DNA of 64,000 nucleotides from Panonychus citri (Eukaryota; Arthropoda; Arachnida; Trombidiformes; Tetranychidae): assembly GCF_014898815.1 (NCBI RefSeq), contig NW_026515546.1, positions 2,962,501 through 3,026,500 of the forward strand, read 5' to 3'. Under the pieces are notes generated by a model. That model did no database searches and was not told the DNA's origin. It saw only the letters and a program-made list of their open reading frames with translations. Shown piece by piece: positions 13,365 through 27,067 of the stretch. A program made the position numbers and the translations under genes. Each line of letters begins with the position of its first letter. The first letter of the stretch is position 1.

Positions 13365-14112
13365 ATGATTCGTATAAAACCTGAGGATATTTTGGAAGGA
13401 TTTAAGATGTAATCAACTAATTGATACAATTTAATCTAATTGCTAACTTGTTGATATTTCTTTCTCTCTATTCCTAATCAGTAATTGGATGAATCTTCGT
13501 GATGCAAGAAACGGTGAAATCCTATGGGAATCTAAGGAAGATTTATCCAAACCCAATCGTGAACATGAAGGTTTGTTTACCTTTATCATCTTAATTGTTT
13601 ACTTTTTAAATTGTTCAAATTAATTGTCTCTAATTGAATTATAGCCAAGGTGCCAAAGGAAATATTAAAATGTCGAGCTGTTTCCAGGGAAATCAATTTC
13701 TCATCGATTCAGCCGATGGAGAAATTAAGATTAGAGCAGAAAGTCCTGTTCCAAGGGAAATGTTTAGAGGGTAACAATTAACTCACTGATTGTGATTAGT
13801 GAATTAGCAAATTTAATTCTAATTGTTGATCTCTTTTTCCCTCTACATTTAGAATGGTATTTTGTCTTTGGCTATGTAATACCCAATTCTACCAATACTT
13901 GGCAATCGTTAATTGAAGCAGCTCCGGAATCGCAAATGATGCCTGCCGATGTCCTCAAGTATTTAATTGATTTAAACCTCTCTAATTGTCACAATTAACT
14001 AATTTACTCTTCTACTTGTTTTCCTTTCAGCGGTAATCTATTTATCGAGACTAAATTTTTTGATGACAATCTATTACTTAGCACATCTCGAGTTCGTTTG
14101 TATTATGTTTAA
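13365..14112 (+). CDS. PDE6D: PDE6D-type prenyl-binding protein
   Basis: Five exons (13365-13408, 13482-13570, 13645-13770, 13853-13958, 14031-14112) give 148 residues, about the usual length of PDE6-delta/PrBP (150). The match to the family runs end to end: GFK-NWMNLRDA, ILKCRAVSREINFSS, EKLRLEQKVLFQGKCLEEW, a VIPNSTNTWQS segment, ETKFFDDNLL and the terminal STSRVRLYYV. The protein has an immunoglobulin-like beta-sandwich that takes up farnesyl or geranylgeranyl tails. It carries prenylated Ras- and Rho-type GTPases and ciliary cargo through the cytosol and is unloaded by Arl2/Arl3. Introns are 60-75 bp. No oddity seen; the identification is secure. Confidence 0.97.
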
Positions 14113-14617
14113 ATTGTACCAACAATTAATTTCTAATCACAATTCAAATCTTCAATCATAATCATTTAATCAATTGCAAATACTTCATCACTTTAATTGA
14201 CCAATATCACAATACAACAATTAACTGGATTGATCCTGTTGTCTTTTTTTAAACATCATCATCAACTGATTGTTAATTACTGATCAAACATATCAAATTG
14301 TCACTAATCATGTTTCATTAATTTTCCTACACTTTCCGTCCAATTTTAATTGTGTAAAATTTTCAATCAGATCAACTAATTGTTTACAACAAATTTAAAC
14401 TCAATGATTTATCTTTTATCAAAAATAATTAACCAATCGTAAAGATCATTTTAAATCATCGAGCACAATTTCAAATTCAATCCATCACCATTACTTATTT
14501 GATTTGACAATTAAATCCTTAAACAATTAACTAACTAATCGTACTGATTGATTGATTTTCTCGGATCAAATTTACTATTAATAGTTAATTGTCAACAATT
14601 AACTGTAAGATAATCAA

Positions 14618-14765
14618 ATGAAAACAGCTCCACCTTTTGTAAGAAATTCAATCAACAACATTGATCGAGATGTTTTTCCCAACCAGAGTTTTTATAATCC
14701 CGTTACTTTGGTTAAATGACTCCCACAATTTTTTTCATCTCCCTATTTGTTTATCATCATTTCAT
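14618..14765 (+). repeat. Diverged dispersed repeat, copy 2
   Basis: Partner of 12889-12985. It contains GAAATTCAATCAACAA and AACCAGAGTTTTT in the same order, with about 20 extra bases between some blocks. The two copies flank the PDE6D-type gene in direct orientation. Confidence 0.45.
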
Positions 14766-16537
14766 CCTCATCCTTTACTCCTCATCGTCATCCTCTTATC
14801 ATCATCATCATCAACCTGAAATCACCTATAACCCAAAAAATTTTGGTACCAACATGAGAAACCAAACAGATAACATGTTATTAGTATGTAAATGTTAGTA
14901 TAAGAAATTGTTTCCTTTTTTTGTACAATCAAGTTTTCATCATCAGCAATCAAAACTAATCACCATCATCATCAATAGTAATCAATTTCATTTGTTAACA
15001 ATTAAACACACAGACTATGTTGTTATATTTAATATTGGATTGAATGTAAACAACCAAGTGATTAGTTGATATCTTTTTATCCTCCTGATCAACAATTGTG
15101 AATATCATGATGATTGGATTAATTGTGATTTGTTATCAAGTGATAGAGATTATGACAATTAACAGTTAGAAATGAGTAATCAACAACAACAACAACATCA
15201 ATCAAAATTGAATAAATCATGAGAAAGATAATCAAATTCATGAAATCATATTACCATCTAATTCATCGTATTCCTTAATTCATACAAATTCCTAGAATCA
15301 ATAAGAATAATAATAAATATTATTATCGAAAAAGAGAAAAATAAAAAGTAAAATTTGAAATTCGAAATTCGAAAGAAAAATAATCTCATGAACCATGAAC
15401 TTCCTTTGTGTTTGTGTAAACATCTCCTTTGGATTCGTGCCTTCAGGTAATGTTAATGATAAAAAGCATTAACAATTTTCATCTAAACGACACCAAGATC
15501 AGTCACAATCAGTGATATTCAACAATCAACTCACCTTGATAATATTTTGTGTCAATATCAGTTGAATAACATATGAAAAAATCGTCACAAAAGATGAAAA
15601 GAGAGAAAAAAAATATTCCAAACAATAATAATATCATCATGATGATTATTATGATAACACAACAATTAACGTGATCTCCCATTGGACTTGTAATTAAACT
15701 AAAGAAAAACTTTCCTAGAAAATGCAAATCAATAAATTACCAGAGAAAAAGGATTCGATATCAATGTGAACAGAGTTCGTAACTAATTAACACATCGAGT
15801 TATTAATCAGATGATAATTGATATACATTTTGCAGACTCAGGATCATCATCATCATCATCACAGGGGGAGGAAGATGTAAAGAAGTAAAAAAAAAAGATT
15901 GAATAATAATGATGATAAACTGATTATCATGGTGATGATATTCTGTTGTGATGATGATAATATCTTAATGAAAATTAGTTTCTCTCTCCCTCTAATTGAT
16001 TCATTTGCATCATCTTGATGATAAAGTGTCGACTCATCAATTATATCACATCTCCAATAATCAATAATTATTGTTCCTCATCATCAATTGTTAATAATAA
16101 TAATGTTACACCATCGACAGGGAGGATGATGATGGTGATGATGATTAACTTTATAATAGTGACCATGATAATCATCATCATGACAGTTATATATAAGTGA
16201 TAATGATGAATTTAATAAACAACTGAATCGACTGAACTTTTTTTCTGCTTCCATTTGATATCAATCAAATTGTTGTTTGTTGTTTGTTGTTGTTGTTGTT
16301 TTTTTGATACAACAAACAAAAATATAAGAAACATTTTCCTCTGTTGATATTATCTGATCTTCCTGTTATCATCATGATTTGAAATTCATTATTGTTGGTG
16401 GTTTAATTTATGATTTATCATCATGACACTTTGAATCCTTTTTATCTTTATCCTTTCTGTTTTGTCGACGCCATTTTCCTTGTGACTTTTGTAATATCTT
16501 CCTAGTGCTGAGAGAGAGGAAATAGTAACTTTAATTT

Positions 16538-16562
16538 TCTCTCTCTCTCTCTCTCTCTCTCT
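16538..16562. repeat. (CT)n tract upstream of the TARP gene
   Basis: A pure CT run ending about 100 bp before the start codon of the stargazin-like gene, so in its probable 5' UTR or core promoter. GAGA-type sites near promoters bind GAGA factors in insects; whether that applies here is inference. Confidence 0.7.
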
Positions 16563-16663
16563 ACGACCATATATTCAGCTGATCAAATCGACGATTGACC
16601 TAATCACAGTGTTTAGAGTGTATTGGTCAGTGGATTTTGTTTGTTTCGTTTCAAATAATCGAA

Positions 16664-18839
16664 ATGTCCCACCGCTCAATTCGATTATTGAAATTGTTAA
16701 CCTCGCTTTCAGCACTTGGTTCCTTGTTCGCCCAAAGCATTGCTATTTTTACCAATGAATGGTTATACTCGGAAGAGCTAATGAATAATCCTGAATTTAA
16801 GAAATACAATATGTCCGCTGCGGTTGAACATCTATCCAAATTTACAGTCTCTGGCCTTTGGATTCTCTGTCAAAATGAACGTAAGAATAATAATAATAAA
16901 TTAATAAGCAAATATGAATTCTAATATTATTATGAAACAAAAAAGATTCAGATTATGAGATTATCTTGTTAGATATGAACAAATGTAATCACTTTGAAAG
17001 CTATTAACAATTCATTGTTATTATCATCATGTATTCATGTTACATGATCAATTTATATAAAGTTCAATATTTAGATTTAGTTGTATGATCAAATAATCAT
17101 TTATTATTGATATTAAATCACTGAAATCAAACTAAGAATATGGAAATAAGTTGATTGTTTGTTCTCGTAAAGTTAATTGTTTAAAGTAAAACGAAAAAGG
17201 TGAAAGAGTTTTACCAAACTTGATTGTTTCTTTTTTCTTCCCCTTCGAATTGATTGATTATTTAACCATGAACATGATATTTTGTCATGGAATTTATCTC
17301 ACGAATCTGTACTTTCAACGAGAACGAGAATCTATTCAGAATTGACTATTTTTTTTCTCCATGTTACAAAACATGATACTGAGCATTGGACAAAAGATAA
17401 AATTGATTAGGAAGATGGTCAAGTAGAAGAGATTTAGAAGGAAAAAAAGTAGCAGAATCTATAAGAAGAGATGAAGATGAAGATGAAGATGAGGGATAAA
17501 AGTCTTACTTAGGTTTGAGAATTGAGAAAAGATATCAGCAAGAGAAGTGACTTAGAATTGAAACAAGAAGATGAAGATGAGCAAGACGGAAGTTGCCGTT
17601 GACAGTTAGGATTTTTTTTTGCTTCTCATCACAAAAGGAGGAATGAAGACATTAGATGACAGAAGAAGAAGATGAGAGGATGATGATAGAGATCTAAGAA
17701 GATTGAGATTAAAATCCATGCAAGGATGAAAAGTCTTCCATTATGATAATGAACATGATAATGAACATATTGACTTGGAAAGGCATCACCACCATAATCA
17801 TCATCACCATTGGGAAAAAAAGTTCTGAAAGTAACAAAAAAAAAAGTTGATAAGAGTGACACCAATTTTTTGGCAAAAATTTCATGATGATAACTCAGCT
17901 ATTCAATAACCGATGATAATATTTCATGGATAATATAACAATACCCATGTGAATATATATATAAGAGTAAATAGTTAATACAATGATGATGATAATCAAC
18001 AACAACAATAATAATAATAACCAACACCTAATATTGAACAATTACAATTGAATTCATTGATTATTATCATTATTCCCTTGATAATCATTCTCAATATTAT
18101 TCCAAGACAGTGATTAAAATAATTACTATCAAAGGGTAATAATCATCATCACAAGGTTATCATGTAATTCAGTTTTCTTGGTGTTATGAATCAGATGAAT
18201 GTGATGGTAACGATAACATGATTGTTTTTATTGCTCACTCAAGATGAGCATGAAAATCAGAGTAACAGTTACAATAAGAAAGGGAAAAGGATTAAAAGTA
18301 TTACATGAATTATTCATAATGAGCATCGTTAGTTTATTTCAACATCTTATGGCTCCGCTGAGATGATATTAATAGTGGCAGAGTCTAAATTATAACCTAA
18401 ATTGTGATTAAATTGTTTCAAACTTTTTTTAAAAGGCTGAAAGGTTAATCAATATCGGTCAGGTCGGTGGCGGTGGTGGTGGTGTGGTTAATTGTTGATC
18501 TATCATAAGGAATTCTGATTTAATACAATCCACTTGGTGAAGATGATTAACAATTTAGATATCAGTTGTTATTATTTGTGATCAAATTGAAATTTAAGTT
18601 GAGATTTTGCCATAAAAGGCTTGATTCAATAATAAGGTTTTCCTTGTATTAATAATATTAAATTAACATTTACCTTTATATCATTGGGTCAATGATGTTA
18701 CCTGATGATGATTTTCATGTTACTCTGAATATATTATCTCACAACATTCAGGATTTACTTGAATGTTAGAGTCTCAACTTGATGGTAATTTAGAGTAACT
18801 TGAAAGGTAATTCAGGATAATAATGAGACAGAAAAGAGA

Positions 18840-18873
<34 letters not shown>

Positions 18874-21800
18874 GAAGTGAATTCAATGTTATTCAATTGC
18901 CTTTTTCTTTTACATCTCATGGATTCATGTTCATTCAGCTTTTCAAGTTCTGGTGATGATGATCAACGTAATCTACGATTCAATATGAATATTTCAAGGT
19001 AATAAAAGTATCATCAGTATGATGGTATAAATGAATTCATTGTTATTATCATGTTTCTTGTTTTTAATCAAAATTCTAGACCAAATTGAGTTGATTAATC
19101 GGTGAATAATTGATTTGAATTACATGAATTCAAAAAATCATCATTTCAGAAATGATTGCAGATAAAAATGTAAATAATAAGCGAGAAAAAAAATTCTGAT
19201 CAGGATTTTCATCTTAAATATTGTAACTACATGTATCTTATCACTTCATCATGGTGTATTTGCTCAGAATGATAAAGATTCCGAGAAACTATCTCAGAGT
19301 AATTAGATTCAACTTTGATGAGGGTGAGAAATTGCTAATCAGTCAATTTATTAATCGAATCAGTTAGATGATAATTTCTTGGGAAACTTTTTCATTCATC
19401 TAAACTGTTGGTGTATTTTATGTACTCAGAAAAGTAAACATCATCATCTCCTCAGCTGAATACTTAATAACATGATATTCATCATATTGGCTAATTAATT
19501 GGATGCTGATGATGAAATTGTTTATATCTGATAAAAGAATAAGAAGAAAAGAGTTAATGTTTATCTTGATTCGAAAATAATAATAACCGATTGGTAAATT
19601 GTTGATGAGATTTTTATATTCATAGTGATAATCATCATGATCTTCATGAAGACAATTGTTTGAAAGTGAAAATATCAGAGATCAAATGAGATTTCCATCA
19701 ACATGATAATTTCCATGTGAATAGATTTTAATCTGAATGAAAAAAAAGTTCATTTTCATCTGAAGAGATGCAGAGATTGAAAAAATTCAGAGGGTGAGGT
19801 TGAGTTATCATGTTCACATGAACATGAATAATCACAGGAAAGAAGAGTAAGAAATGAAAATTCATCATGTAAATAAAAGATTTAATCAGAAAGTAAGAAA
19901 AGAATTCAAATTCTGGAGAAGATTCAATATATTGTATATTTAGAAGATTGAAAAATTGATAACATGAGAAATTCAATAAGATAAAATGAGAATTTCAAAT
20001 ATCTCATGAAAAGGAAAATTTATCATTTTCATGAGATTATTTCTTTCTTTTTCTTTCAGTGTAAATTTACTAATTCTTCATGTTAATTAAAATTGGTGAT
20101 CATCGGAAAAAAAACTGTTCCTTTTGATTCAGTAACTCAATCGAATTCTAATCATGAAACTTCCATGGAGAGAAGATGATAAGAAGGTTACATTATTTTC
20201 TATTATTGTTCGAAAATTGGATTTCAAGGATAGAGAAGAACGAAAAAAAGAATTCGATTCTCATGAGAGTTCCAATTTCGGAGTTTGTCCTTTTTTTCCA
20301 ATAAATGCTCTCGATTCTGTATTCAGATTATCTGAACCATGAATCTTAAGATCACATTTATTTCTCTTATCAGAATCTTCAGGCTTTTTTTTCCTTCTCC
20401 ATGTTGATTCAAGTTCTCTTTTCCTTTCTTCATGAGGGATGAATTTTATTCTGTTGTTATTTTTTCTTCTTTCTGATACTTGTGACAGGGAAGTTCTTCT
20501 TACTCTTCATCATCTTCGTCGAACTTGAAATTTTTTCTTCACTTTCTTTTCGATGGTTCGAAAAGATTCGAGTACTGGCCCTTGACCCTTTTCGATTTTT
20601 TCGTCGTCAGAATAAAATCTTGATGCTTTCAGAATGTTATTCTTAAGTGAATAGACTCAATGAACAGAGTCTATTGAGAAACATGTAAATACTTTTTACA
20701 TGATGATGAGATAAAATCGAATTGAATTTATCTCTTTCGCATCACTTTTTTGCCTACAATACAATTATGAGAATAGAATTGAATTGTGTACAATTAATTG
20801 TGATATAAAAAAAAATCATGTTGATTTTTTTCTTTACATTTCAATCAATTGATTGCTTAAGGGTATTTGATTTGATTATATCAATTCCTGTTTCTATCTT
20901 GATAAATTGTTCTGTTCAACGATAAAGTCTTACATTTAACTTGATTAAATATCGTCAGCAATTTAACTTTATCAAATCAAGAAACTATTAAGACTCATTT
21001 AGTTGTTAACAATCAGATGATGATAGATAGATAAACTATTTGCTGTTATGTTTAAATTTACTCCTTTGAATTAACTCACAATTAAAATTACGATTTTACT
21101 CCAATTATCTTTACACATTTCTAATGATTATCCAATTGTCTAATTGTCATCCTGTTGATTAGCTGGCATTGGAACCATGAACTGTACTCATATTGATTAT
21201 TTGACAGATGAAGAGTATACTCCTGATCCTAATGATTCAACAATGGCAATCCCATGTAAGTAACAATTTAAAATCCATCATCAGCTGTTGATTATTTGTC
21301 GTGAAAAACTTTCATCATTTGTATCATAATGAATGTGGAAAATTATTGTTACACTTATATGATTTATATTAAAAGTTGTAGGTGAACATTATGCTGTAAA
21401 CTATTTCCGTGTAATCCTCCTCCGCATCCTCTTTAAGTTTCCGGAAGTTGATTTGATGAAGAGTGAGAAAAAAAAATCTGTAAATAATGATGAAGATAAT
21501 TTAAAAACATTATCATTGGCGTGAATATCATGAAAAGTTTAAGTTGTTGTGTTTACCGGTTGGATTTAATATGTTGAAGAAGGTAATTTGTATGAGATGA
21601 TGATGATGATGGAAAAATAGAAGGAAAAGAAATTGAAAAATCGTAAAATTCATTTTTCGATCAAGATTTATTTTCCATTAGTTTTGCCTTGTCATCCGCC
21701 ATTCTCTCGTTTAATATAATGATCATTCCATAATCATATTGAGGTATCTTCTTTATCGCCATCATCTCTTGGTGTTTGTGGGGATTGATGGTTTTCAAGA

Positions 21801-23461
21801 GAAATTTGGAAAATCTTCAGAATCACATTTATCTAATAGGAATTATAGAAGAGGGAAGAAGATGGAGAATAGAAAAAAAATATTAGTGAGAACATTTAAC
21901 AAGGAAGATTTTAAGACATTTAAAAAGTTACTTCTCTCTCTCTCTCTACCCTTGTAGATGAAGAAGATGGAAAAGATCATTAATATTTCTAGACGATAAA
22001 TGAAGGGAATGAAGATTATGATGAGAAAAGAAAAGAATCTCAAGATTCTAAGGAAAACACAGAGAGAGAAGAAAAGAATTTTTGAATATTGAACAGGAAA
22101 AGAAGATTGAACAGTTTTTTGGATTGAAGAAAAGATGAAGGCGAAAGGTTGAACATGTCATGAAGGTAAATTAATGTAAAAGAATAGAGATGAAGAGAAA
22201 TAGGTAACAAGATGAAGAAGATAAATAAGATATTATCAAAATGTGAACATAAGAAGGTTCTTCTTACATGTATAAACTAATTTCTTTTCTCTGCAAGAAC
22301 AAAATGTTGCCATTGTTTTTATTTTCTTTTCGCTGTTGATTTTAAAATTAAGTAGAATTCACTTCTAGAAGAGAAATTTAACCAAACCATTATCACCATC
22401 ATCCTACTTTCATCAGAGGGTATCCTTCGAGATTAGATTATATTGCTGAGATTCTAAAGAAACGATAAAATACAAAAAAAAACAATAGAATAGAAAAAAT
22501 CTCAAAAAGAATCACATCCATAAGAAGCTAATGAAAAGTAACTTTATGGTTTCGGTTACTGTTGACTAATCCAATTTACTCAACTTACCAAACGAAACAT
22601 AACCAATTACGAATCAAGGGTTAGCACAATTGATTTGGAACAATTAAAAAACACAAATTAACTCGAAAAACAAAAAGACCAATTAACTAATTAGATGAAA
22701 CAATTAACAATTGCGAGGAGAAATGTGACCCAAGACATGTGACCCTTTAGATTTATAATCTCCTTGGTAACCGATCACCTGATCGAAAAAAGAATTTTTT
22801 TTTTCGATTTCAAATTTATTGTTATTCTTTTGATTGTTTCAACTGTTGATTGTTAACTAAATTAAAGCTTTGATTGTAATTAAATATTTTCTTTAAATTC
22901 TCCTTTAATTGTTACTTGGAATTGATAATATTTCTAATCTTTGTTTGTTTCTTTCTGTTTGATTTGATTTTCTTTATGTTTCTTTATCAACACACCATTG
23001 GCGCCATTTTGATGATTCATATCTTTATCGTTTATACACTTATTTGATTTCTCTTCCCATGGAATTGTAATATTAATCATGGTTATTAGATGCTGCTAGA
23101 AAAGCAGCTCTTTTTATGGCCATATCCACTGGTTCAATACTATTGGGCTTTTTTTTATGTTTCACTGCCAACAAATGTAATCGCCGTAAGGTACTAACAT
23201 TTGCCTCGGGAATCTCATTCATACTTTCAGGTAAATTATTCATTCTATTGAAAATCTTTTTCTCATTTAACATTAACATGACTACTTATCCTTTCCACTA
23301 AGTGTATGCCTTGTGTTTTCATCTTTTCGTTTCCCATTCAACCTTCACCTTTATCCTCCGAGTCTGATTTTTCATTGGAAAGGATTGAATGGAAGAGGAA
23401 AGAACATCTCAATAGTCTATGAGTATCTATCATTAACTCTTCGAATAATAGTGTAAATGTA

Positions 23462-23512
<51 letters not shown>

Positions 23513-25867
23513 AGGTTGACTATTTGGTGAAGAGAGAAAAAAATTGTCGAGAAAAAATGGTTTACTATTATAACGGTTTTGACCTATTTTCATTATATTC
23601 TATTCTCTATTTCTGTTTATTGTTCAATTGCCTTTTCCTTTTTAACTTCTATCTTCCATTTCCACCGTAACTGTCTTTTCCTCTTCACCTGATCTCTTTA
23701 AATACTATGAATTTCTGATCTTTGAAGAAAAGAAAAATATTACAAATCTAATTTTTTTTCTTCATCTTATTCTAGTCATAAATCACAGGAAACCTCATAG
23801 TTTGAACAAAGTGTCGAGAAAAAAAATCTCCTCCTGTGAATCTAAGCTTGCATAACCCTTCAGATTTTTTTTTCTCTTCTTTTCCTCACCAACATTGACT
23901 CAATTCTGGAATAACAGATAGAATTGGTATTCAGTTATGGTGAGAAAAAAAAGAGTAAAAGAAAAGAATCGAAGATTCAGTTTACTATTAGTTGTTACCA
24001 TGTAATTCAGTGGAAACTAATCTTTGGTTACACACACACTGAATCTGAAATTCTCTCCCCTTATTGTCATTGCTTCATTTTGCCTTCAGTTCTCCCTTTC
24101 TCCTCATTAAACCCTTCATCTCTCTTCATCTCTCTTTCTCTCTCATTGTTAGATTATCAAAATCATCAGGTTACCTTTGAAAATACCTCATTAATGATCT
24201 TATAAAAGATATTACATTTACTTTGTGATACATTGTTTTCTCCTCATCATTTTGTCTTTTTTTCTTCCACTCGTCTTCACTGCTAATACTTTCCTCATCT
24301 CTCTAACTAATCTTCCAAAGATAAACCCAGAGGGATGATGATGATTCCTTTATAACTAACCAATATAACAGTTAACTATTTACATCTATTCAATGTATTA
24401 TAATATCTGAACTTACCAATTTGTCCCTGAAATTATTAATACCATCACATGAGTTACTCTCCTTTCTCTTTTAAATAATAAATTCAGGGATAAAGTTCAA
24501 GAGTTTTCTAGGCTTATTGTGACTATTGCTCCATGAAAAGTGTCACCAAGCTTCAATACATTTCATCTCAATCTTTTTCCCTCCCTAAGCTAATGTATGT
24601 TATCATTAATATGATGAATTTCTTGCTTGTGTAATAATAAGCTCACCATAAAAAACTGTCATCACTTTTTTTCTCATGTGTTTGTATAATATAATTGTTA
24701 GCTTAATGATATCCATGATTAGCAAATGAACTTTTTTTTAATCAGTAAAAAAAAATTAGAATTCAATCCATCAGCTAAACCCAAAGTTCACCTTGATTTT
24801 AATTCCTTTTGAATCCAGTTTTCTGTTTCATTTTGATTACAATTTTCTTTGCTATTTTTTAATTGTTTTCTTTTTTTCCCCATTGTCCAGGTTTAATTAT
24901 TCTCTGTGGTATTGTGATATACATCTCAACGTTTAAAGCCGAAGTGGGCAATAAATTGCGGCCTAAATCATCTTTCCAAGAGGCAACTTTCAGATATTCT
25001 TATGGTGTTTCCTTCATGTTTGCCGTTGTGAGCCTTATGATGTGTGAAGTGGCGGGAACTTTTTCCATCTTTTTATACATTAGAATACACCAAATAGATT
25101 GGGAGAAAGAGTTCAGTCAACAAGAAGCATTAGTTGATCTTTTACAAACTCCCGGTCCAATGGCATCAACTTCATTGAATACTAACCTTAACTCAATGGC
25201 CACGGTTACCAATTCATTACCAGCACCTATTGCCTCGTATTGTAAGAAACATGGTGGTCGAGGTCGTCGGTATAGCCGATCAAAGGAAATCTCTCGTGAA
25301 CCCTCACCCATTCCACTGCCCTTGAAAACATCACGAACACCATCTTACCTTGGTGGTATTGCAAGTCCACTTCAAGTTTCACCACCTTCCGCTGATTATG
25401 GAGACAATTTCCAAGCATCTTCAAATTTTCCATTTCCACCGCCACCATTACAATCAATTTCTCATACTCATCAATCTAATCCCTCTTCTTCAACTAGTGG
25501 GGTTCATCATCTTACATCTAAATCTAGTGTTGGAAAGTCATCTGATGTCCGATTCATGGTTTCAGGATCATCTCAACATCATTCATTTACATCATCATCA
25601 AATCGTGAATCTGATCAAATACAATCTCACTCTTCTCATCATCTTCATCATCTTCAATCTTTACCCACAATCACTGGTTCCATTGAGATGGATAGAGAAT
25701 CATCTTCCCGTGATGAATATTCACCTCCCCTCGATTCAATGTATCGAACAACTTATCCAACACCGATCATGGAACAAGATTTCAGTTCGAACAGTGAATA
25801 TACGGGAGACTATTCACCGACTAAAGAATATCCATTAGACAATCTTCGTCGAACAACACCCGTTTGA
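16664..25867 (+). CDS. Voltage-gated Ca2+ channel gamma subunit / TARP (stargazin-like)
   Basis: Exons 16664-16880, 21163-21255, 23090-23230 and 24891-25867 join in frame to 475 residues. The fold is claudin-like with four membrane segments: residues about 8-28, a first extracellular loop with SGLW...C and a second Cys (the PMP22/claudin W-GLW-C-C signature), then segments around 110-130, 142-165 and 184-215. The cytoplasmic tail of about 255 residues is Ser/Pro/His-rich and ends in RRTTPV, a class I PDZ ligand like that of vertebrate stargazin, which anchors AMPA receptors to PSD-95-type scaffolds. Members traffic and gate AMPA-type glutamate receptors or Ca2+ channels at synapses. A start at 16637 would add nine residues, but the one at 16664 (MSHRS) better fits the family. 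Introns of 4.3, 1.8 and 1.7 kb are long for this locus. Confidence 0.92.
16881..21162. other. Long intron 1 of the TARP gene
   Basis: A 4.3-kb intron, AT-rich, with GATGAT runs, a short GGTGGTGGTGG run near 18470, and a (GA)n tract at 18842-18870. I find no nested gene on either strand. Confidence 0.7.
18842..18870. repeat. (GA)n microsatellite
   Basis: A pure GA tract of about 29 bp within intron 1 of the stargazin-like gene. Confidence 0.9.
21256..23089. other. Intron 2 of the TARP gene
   Basis: A 1.8-kb intron. The stretch 21930-22270 is strongly purine-rich (GAAGATGAAAAG type). No coding or RNA gene is recognisable. Confidence 0.6.
23465..23517. repeat. Long (CT)n microsatellite
   Basis: About 26 CT units within the third intron (23231-24890) of the stargazin-like gene. 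The remainder of that intron is pyrimidine-rich and holds no gene that I can see. Confidence 0.9.
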
Positions 25868-26979
25868 AGAAGAAACGAAAATAGAACGTTTTTCTAAAGA
25901 AAAAACAAGAATCAGACTCTGGTCTTAATCCAATGAGATCTTTAGAAAGATAATCGAGGTTGATTTGGTAATTGCGATGAACGTTGAAACAACATTTCTC
26001 TTAATCAGTGAGAATTTATTTCCTCTGCTGATAAAATCAAAATAATCTAAAGGGACCAAAGGTTAAATCATCTGAATAAAGAATCAATTTTGTTGATCAA
26101 CTCACCTTCCAAATCAATGCAATTAACGTAATAGCAATACAGTGAGAAGATTAATTCTGAATGCTGATTCTAATTCCATCAAATCATCAAGACAATTTGT
26201 ATCACCCAAGAGGACAAGAAAATCCAATCAGAAAATCACCAAAAATCACCAAAGTTTTGGTGAAGGCGAAGATAAAACCAAAAGGAACAAACAAGTTATA
26301 CATGCAATTCTTGAGCAACAGATTAATAATCTGTTTCTAAATTAAAATCGCAAACAAAAAAAAAGAGTCCAAACAATTTATTAATCATCAAAGAGAAAAC
26401 TAAAAATGAGAAAATTATTGATGATCTTCTGTGGACTTTATCAAGCAGAGAAGTGAAAATCTTTGCTTTACTTTGTAAATAATGAAGAGAAAATTTTAAC
26501 TAATAGTTATTGTGCTATTTGTTGAACAATTTCAAACAAAAGGAATAAAATTAAAAATCTTTTATAACAATTAACTCAATTTTGTATTCAATCCCCAACT
26601 AGGGACAACTAATCAATACACTTGTAACAATTACAGTGTTTAACGAGAGTAATGATATTGAAATGTCATATTAGCTTCTCTCCAAAGTTTATTTTTCATT
26701 TCGATAACTATATGATCAGTTCATTGTTTAATATACAAAATTTTTCGTTTAAAGCAAAATCGTAGTGAGTTTAATTGTTGCTGAACAATTAGATTTACAA
26801 ATTACTCACATTGGTTGTTTGTAGTTTTTTGTTTCAATCCATGATCTGATTCTCCTCGAAAAGATGTTAAAATATAGACAAGCCTTGGTGGTAATCAATT
26901 TATATAAGAAAATAAAACTTTATCGAGTTTAATTGGCCTTTAATTATCAAGAATCAAAGAGAATCAAATCTTAACAATT

Positions 26980-27067
26980 TAACTCTAATTTTATTTTCAA
27001 TCCTCCCCCAAGGACAAATGCTTTATACATTTTCCCACCCATGGTGGTACTACCGAGCTAGACGCCC
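26980..27067 (-). mobile_element. Possible degenerate tRNA-derived SINE
   Basis: Read on the minus strand from 27067, the segment begins GGGCGTCTAGCTCGGTAGT, which looks like the 5' end and A box of a tRNA (TAGCTCNGT-GGTAGAGC). About 54 bases on, GGATTGAA is a weak B-box candidate. Beyond it the sequence resembles that at 26571-26610. No target-site duplication was found, so this is a weak call. Confidence 0.3.

Larger units (their letters stand above)
14113..16663. other. Intergenic region
   Basis: No gene seen. It contains the second copy of a diverged repeat (14618-14765), many ATCATC and GATGAT runs, and a (CT)n tract at 16538-16562 close to the next start codon. An isolated small open frame at 15395-15450, followed by a GT, could be a non-coding or leader exon of the next gene, but nothing confirms it. 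Confidence 0.5.

Noticed and set aside
15395..15450. Possible mini-exon (ATG then 17 codons and a GT)
   Set aside because: No matching downstream acceptor gives a recognisable protein, and the stretch is too short to support.
26142..26345. Open frame downstream of the TARP gene
   Set aside because: Lies in probable 3' UTR, is rich in Lys/Asn as expected from local composition, and has no recognisable motif.
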